A program made the translations under genes and the position numbers. DNA of 64,000 nucleotides from Prostheceraeus crozeri (taxonomy: Eukaryota > Platyhelminthes > Polycladida > Euryleptidae): positions 186,001-250,000 of the forward strand of contig CAJQUW010007783.1 of the NCBI GenBank assembly GCA_907163375.1. The letters are read 5' to 3'. The notes under the pieces are model-generated. The model was given only the letters and a program-made list of their open reading frames with translations. It had not been told where the DNA came from and did no database searches. Shown piece after piece: positions 59,438 to 64,000 of this stretch (positions are counted from its first letter, which is position 1; each line of letters starts with the position of its first letter).

Positions 59438-60065
59438 ATGCCAACACTCCAACTAAATACTGCTAGCTGCGCATGTCAGCGAAGGGGTATAGTCACGCCA
59501 AAACTTCATATCGCAGACCAACGCCTCTTTGTTTCATGGTTCAATTTGACCCTCTAAGTGGCTTGTCAGTTCATGTCATTAATCCCTGCGCCTTAGGAGT
59601 ATGACGTCGCATCTTTTTTGCCAAGAATTCTGTGCCTACAATTACTTATAAAAAAATTAAGACTTTAGAGTGGACATGAAATTGTATTTCTTGCTGATTT
59701 TTTTTATTATGCATGTATCATGCATTTCAAGGACACACATGTCATATATGTTTTGATATGATTTATATATAATTTTATTAATATTTTTGTTATAATAATT
59801 CATATGTTTTTGTAAACGCTTTACATAACATTTATTGTTTTGCTTGAAAATAATCAATGATTGAAACTATTGTTGAAATTGCACGCATTGAATTTTAGAA
59901 ATATGTTTTCACTGAACTCTTTGTGTAAATGGTGAATTATAGGTAATATGAGCGATACAGTTCATCGTCAAAAATATTATCTAGCGCATGCTGTTTCTGT
60001 CATCATCTGTTGTATGCATAAAAATAAATTGTAATTGACCAGACGACGGGAGATCATTATGATTT

Positions 60066-60352
60066 TTCGGCGAAAAAGTGCAAAAACTCATGAAGCAGTT
60101 TAAGGTCGTCGATGTAATAATTTAAGTAAAAATCGTAAATGGACAGATCTTCGGCGTCCAGCGCCTTGGTTGGCCGATCTTGCAATAGCGTTGACGTAAT
60201 ATTGAGTACAATAGTTATTGACACAATAACGGTATTGTAAGATCGGCCAACGAAGGTGGTGGACTCCGAGGATCTGTCCATTTAAGATTTTTACTTAAAT
60301 TATTATATCGATGATCTGAAACTACTTGAGGGGTTTTGCTTTTTTTGTTGAA
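60066..60352. repeat. Foldback element, arms of about 120 bp
   Basis: 60066-60185 (ATAATTTAAGTAAAAATCGT, AATGGACAGATCTTCGGCGT, GGTTGGCCGATCTTGCAATA) recurs inverted at about 60233-60352 with roughly 15% difference, around a spacer of under 50 bases. No coding capacity. Confidence 0.82.
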
Positions 60353-60485
60353 AACATAAATAAATTGCTTATCTGAAGTTGACTAAAATGGAAACAGACT
60401 CAAGGTCGTGGCACAGGGAAATGTGATTCGAACACAGTGCGAACTCATTACTCTTAAGAATTTACCATATGTGAATACCAACCAT

Positions 60486-61325
60486 CAGTGGCGGCTCGTG
60501 CAGTCCTGCTCATGTGGGGCGCAATACAAACGTGTTCATCTTAGCCCATCATCTACTACGGTCTCTGCTATATTTCATGCACGCCTGTGTAAATGCCTGT
60601 TTATGACATGATAAGCCTCACTGCAAATATACTACCGTGGTCCTTCATAATGACATTATTTTCGGAAACCTACTTAAAAACAAAATCATTGCTCGAACAC
60701 GTCCAAGTTAAGTAAAGAAAAAATTTGAATTTGATAACAGAAACCGGCATCAAATGTAAAAACAACTTCATTTATCATTTTCATTTATTCAAAGATAAAG
60801 CAATTCATTAAAAGATATGCAATCTGATTCATTTTCAGTCGACACAGTGAGACACAGTTATGATTGAAAGTGCTTCGCCAGTCCAAGGCTTGTATACACG
60901 CATCAGAATAACATAAGTTTGACCAGAATCTGACTTCCCAACGCACGCGCGGCGTTACCTAATCAGAATGTACGAAAGCGAGACAGAGGGACTTTTTGAG
61001 AGCGCCCCATCCATGCATTGTTTACGCGTGCGAAGCTGCTAAAAAATCTTCGATGTATGCAGATGTATGATCAGCAAAACATGTATGAATCAAGGCGCAC
61101 AGACTGTGCGCCCCATCCGGTAGAAGAGAGGGAGAGTGACGTCTGAATGAGTCACTGAACCACGCTTCGAATGTGTTTAGCAGTACAGGTTGAACCATTG
61201 ATAGTTCAATTCAGTCTATCAGATCAGTTGCGTTTCAACGCAATGTTCTGTGTAATTTTCTTTGATGTAAATAATTTTTAATGGAGGTCTGCGCCCCAGG
61301 CGCCCATATGGACGGGCCGCCAATG
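60486..61325. mobile_element. hAT-type non-autonomous element, 840 bp, perfect target duplication
   Basis: The ends CAGTGGCGGCTCGTG and (inward) CATTGGCGGCCCGTC agree at 12 of 15 bases. They are flanked by CCAACCAT at 60478-60485 and 61326-61333, an exact 8-bp duplication. GGGCGC-type motifs stand near both ends. No transposase frame is present. Confidence 0.88.
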
Positions 61326-61333
61326 CCAACCAT

Positions 61334-62032
61334 TAATACTATCCTAATGACAATAGATTGTTGCATTTCGTAAGTGAATTTATACTTCACTGCTAAAAGG
61401 GCGCACTAAAGGGGCCTAGACGCCTTACTTAGCCTTTTCTTCGCAAGATCGACAACAAATGTCATTTTAGAGAGGTCTTTTATGCCAAAGAGTTTTATAT
61501 TCTTTTTTGACTTCAGATTATTACTGACTTCTTTATTAGGCATTTATTAAAAGTTTTGTTACATGAGCTTATCTACTGCGACCTAAAAGTGTGATAATAA
61601 ATTCCTAGAATGCTCAGTACAAAATCTATTGCATTCAAGGACGGTGCATTTTATTGATTGATCATCTCTAAACTGAGTCTATGTGTTCCGTATTTTATCC
61701 TCTTCTCATGATTCATGTAATGAAGTTTGCAGCCTTACGTGAATAGAACCGTCGAAGCGTCTAGTAGATGAAAAATGAATATTGACTTTGTCTCATGGTT
61801 CCATGGATGTGACCATTGCATAGATGACATGCGTTTTTTCTGGTAGCGAATATGTGACGTTCAAACAAGAACCCTGCTTGCGTGGAACACAAAAAGATCA
61901 AAGGACCTCCTTAAATCTGATACCATTTTTATCTCAATATGATCTGCTTTCAACATGTTGCAAAATTGCAAATCAATTCCAGTTGCATCACATTGTTATA
62001 TCGACGTCTATCAAACTCTGCTTTGATTTCAG
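61334..62032. other. Intron without recognised elements
   Basis: This is plain AT-rich intron before sidekick exon 11. Confidence 0.35.
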
Positions 62033-62365
62033 ATTTTTGTAACATCACTGGGCATCATCCAAAGCTCACGACGTAAACGATCCGTGCCTTCAGAAAGAAT
62101 GATAGCTGTCACATCAGCCACAACTTCAGCCTCAGTATCCGATCTGAAGCCATTTCATCGTTACAACGTTCGAATTCTGGCCTTTAATCCGGCGGGTGAT
62201 GGTCCAAACGCTACTTCGATATTGATTAAGACAAAAGAAAGCAGCCCGGGACCACCAGGGGAAATTTCTCTGCTCATGGTCACCCTTCAATCAGCCACCT
62301 TGACCTGGGATAAACCAGTTGATCCAAATGGTATTGTAACGCATTATCGCGTGGAATACCATGAG
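62033..62365 (+). CDS. sdk: sidekick-like exon 11: rest of FN3-11 and first half of FN3-12
   Basis: The acceptor is tctgctttgatttcag and the donor GAG|gtaaat. Both ends are phase 0. It encodes IFVTSLGIIQSSRRKRSVPSE, then SDLKPFHRYNVRILAFNPAGDGPNA (F/G strands, matching the SDK AFNAAGDGP), the linker SSPGPPGEIS, and FN3-12 through TLTWDKPVDPNGIVTHYRVEYHE. Codons 13-16 of the exon (62069-62080) encode RRKR followed by Ser, a proprotein-convertase consensus within the C'-E region of FN3-11. Vertebrate SDKs do not have a comparable basic run there as far as I recall. Confidence 0.93.
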
Positions 62366-62491
62366 GTAAATGGTTAAAATTGCTAGAATTTGATGCAATA
62401 CATATAATTACATACATTTTAACATCATCTTTTAAACCATCTTCATTATCATGATTTTTTCATGACATCAGCTTGAACGTCCATTTTTCAG

Positions 62492-62721
62492 CGAATCGGT
62501 TTGAATGATATAACGCGACGTGTGCAAGATTTTGTTACTGCTCATTCACATGAGAAGCCAACTTTTAAAGCCCAGAAGCTGACAGAAAACACTGAATATG
62601 TGTTCCTGGTTTCTGCAAGAACTAGTGTTGGTTGGGGACCATCTCGGAATACGTCGGTTACAACTGGACCAGTTGAAGGTTCTCCGTCGCCACCTACGCA
62701 GTTAACAGTGGTGCAAGATAG
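62492..62721 (+). CDS. sdk: sidekick-like exon 12: second half of FN3-12 and start of FN3-13
   Basis: The acceptor is tccatttttcag and the donor gatAG|gtaaat. The exon enters in phase 0 and leaves in phase 2. The intron before it is only 126 bp. It encodes KAQKLTENTEYVFLVSARTSVGWGPSRN, then TTGPVEGSPSPPTQLTVVQDR, where TxGPxEGSPxxP marks the FN3-12 to FN3-13 border of Sidekick. FN3-13, the membrane segment and the tail must follow beyond the window, since no further convincing exon was found between 62722 and 64000. Confidence 0.92.
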
Positions 62722-63682
62722 GTAAATATCGCTTGATTACAAAAGTTTTCTATCTCTTTTACTTATATACGAAAATTATGATACTACTTATAATTATTTA
62801 AAAGTAAAATGATAGATGTGGAATTGAACACAGACATTTCTGAATTTTTGGTCATCGCTGACCTAAACGAAACATGGAGAGGAATAAGTCATTGAACAAG
62901 CATATTCGTTCAAACGATTGTCCTTAGGATGTAGTCTTTGCCCTGTTTTTAAATGAGTTTTTCTGTTTGCTGATGTGTAGCAACTCCTGACTGAATTTAT
63001 ACGCATCATTTTGATGCATGCATCTAATTCTTCGCCTCAAGTCTCTGATGTTCAAAAGCTAGACAACTTTTATCTCCGTTTAATATTTCTCACCGTCAAA
63101 TAGTGAACTGTATTGTCTGCATTCATCATACTTTGCCAAAATCTGCTTCTTTTCGATACCACACAGTAACCATTACTTTTCCAGATCTCGTGAACGTGTA
63201 GGGTGAGCATCTGAACTTCAGCGCACGTGCATGCAGCTTCAGTTTATCTCATTTATTTCGTGCATTTTATATTGTATTACGCAGCTGATTTTCAGAATTT
63301 AAGAAAAATCAATAACTTCCTATTTTGTTAATTTCTCAAATTTTTCTGCCAATGTTCATTCCCTCCTGTTATATAAACTGTGATATTTATGAATTTCCTC
63401 CTTTTCATGTCATCCTTTTCGTTGTCTCGTCGCTGCTTTGAATTTTTAGTTGCCATTGAATCTTCAGCACAGGAATGCGAGCTAAATCGAAGCTAAAATA
63501 GACTAAGCAGAAATTTTTATAATTCATGCCAATTCACCATTTAGTGTTGTGTTTAATTTACTAATATACAGAGATGGACCGGTGCGCTCTGAAGTGAATC
63601 TTCAATTTCCCAGAAAGCAGGAAAGAAGTTGTGCACCTTTCTTGCGTTCGGACCTTGAAACTAACATTGAAATTAATACTAT
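62722..63682. other. Intron after the last recognised exon
   Basis: No FN3-13 continuation was found. A plus frame at 63573-63694 has an acceptor-like start but no FN3 motif and runs into a SINE. Confidence 0.4.
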
Positions 63683-63873
63683 GTGGTCTCCGTGACACAG
63701 TGGTTAAGTGCTCGGTCTAGTGATCCGTCGGTCAAGAGGTCGAGTGCCGAAAGTGTCATTGGAAGTCAACAGGAAGGACATTCCGACTAAAAAGTACCAC
63801 ACCGCTCCAGAAAAGTGTGACTGTGTCAGCACCGTCCAAGCCTCCAGTATAGGGGAGCAGTGACGTTGCAGCT
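63683..63873 (+). repeat. SINE family 1 copy (near full length)
   Basis: GTGGTCTCCGTGACACAGTG, GAGGTCGAGTGCCGAAAGTG, AACAGGAAGGACATTCCGAC, GACTGTGTCAGCACCGTCCA and GGGGAGCAGTGACGTTG: all blocks are in order. The words AAACTAACAT occur on both sides (63658-63667 and about 63878-63887) and may be the target duplication if the copy has a short 5' extension. Confidence 0.82.
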
Positions 63874-64000
63874 TAAAAAACTAACATCCCAGGAAACCAT
63901 CACATTCGGTCATGGTGATTTCTCTTGCTATCGGCTTGATCTTTTAATAAATTTGCTACAAAGGGTGTCAGTATGAGTTTTAAGACCGCAACACAATGAC

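Larger units (their letters stand above)
11729..62721 (+). other. sdk: Sidekick-like cell adhesion gene, partial (12 internal exons)
   Basis: Twelve exons (11729-12144, 18345-18549, 18869-19130, 35197-35357, 37579-37823, 44298-44832, 48549-48847, 53972-54171, 56772-56946, 57987-58331, 62033-62365, 62492-62721) share one strand. Each exon has an AG acceptor and GT donor, and successive phases match at all eleven junctions (0,1,2,1,0,1,0,2,0,0,0), giving about 1,135 codons without a stop. The product is a row of FN3 domains matching FN3-2 to the start of FN3-13 of Sidekick. Diagnostic stretches are LQFTPGFDG..SISKWIVEGQ (FN3-5), GLILGY-like SPLIGYHI (FN3-7), PGPPDLIYFP (FN3-8) and VGEAKPTAAP (FN3-10/11). 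Sidekick is a single-pass membrane protein with 6 Ig and 13 FN3 domains that mediates homophilic adhesion at synapses and epithelial junctions. The Ig domains, FN3-1, membrane segment and PDZ-binding tail are not in the window. Introns range from 126 bp to 16 kb and are full of transposons. Confidence 0.93.

Noticed and set aside
63573-63694. Possible further sidekick exon after 62721
   Set aside because: The phase would fit after a tatacag acceptor, but the reading lacks FN3-13 features, has no good donor and runs into a SINE.
1-64000. Prokaryotic features such as operons, ribosome binding sites or CRISPR arrays
   Set aside because: Spliced animal exons, SINEs and LINEs show this is nuclear animal DNA; no regularly spaced direct repeats of CRISPR type were seen.

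Overview
The window looks like nuclear DNA from an invertebrate animal. It is AT-rich, its exons are small and separated by kilobase-scale introns with GT..AG ends, and the introns are packed with transposons. It contains no bacterial operons, CRISPR arrays, rRNA genes or convincing free-standing tRNA genes. I cannot name the species. The nested secreted-protein gene resembles a family I associate, from memory, with molluscs and other marine invertebrates, which is only a weak hint.

The backbone is one large plus-strand gene. Twelve exons between 11729 and 62721 join with fully compatible intron phases into about 1,135 codons of consecutive fibronectin type III (FN3) domains. Order, linkers and signature motifs match Sidekick (SDK1/SDK2/sdk), a homophilic synaptic and cell-junction adhesion protein. 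The exons carry FN3-2 through the start of FN3-13. The Ig domains and FN3-1 should lie upstream of the window. The rest of FN3-13, the transmembrane segment and the cytoplasmic tail should lie downstream. A basic RRKR-S site in FN3-11 could be a proprotein-convertase site.

Inside the 16-kb intron between exons 3 and 4 lies an intact, intronless minus-strand ORF (19827-20705, 292 aa). It has a signal peptide, an apple/PAN-like cysteine region and a conserved Trp/Cys-rich C-terminal domain. It is the only other good protein-coding gene candidate.

The rest is a dense layer of mobile DNA. Non-LTR retrotransposon tails sit at about 0.4, 8, 10.9, 13.9, 22.1, 28, 41 and 55 kb. There is a retroelement endonuclease-type region at 39 kb and Penelope-like fragments at 52-53.7 kb. 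A broken mariner at 23.5-25.3 kb carries a very recent internal tandem duplication. hAT-type short elements, several with perfect 8-bp target duplications, lie at 15.3, 49, 58.5 and 60.5 kb. Pogo-like elements lie at 16.7 and 40.2 kb, long-inverted-repeat foldbacks at 36.7, 51.3 and 60.1 kb, and at least three tRNA-derived SINE families are present, one with about a dozen copies.

The most interesting structures are nested insertions. At 58.4-59.45 kb a retroposed AT-rich piece sits inside a hAT-type element, which sits inside a SINE, each layer marked by its own target duplication. At 42849-43260 a 412-bp insertion with a 10-bp target duplication, inverted ends, a short one-sided extension and a hammerhead-ribozyme-like fold sits inside another copy of the same hAT-type family. 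A 4.1-kb span (21614-25740) has hAT-like ends and encloses both a LINE and the mariner.
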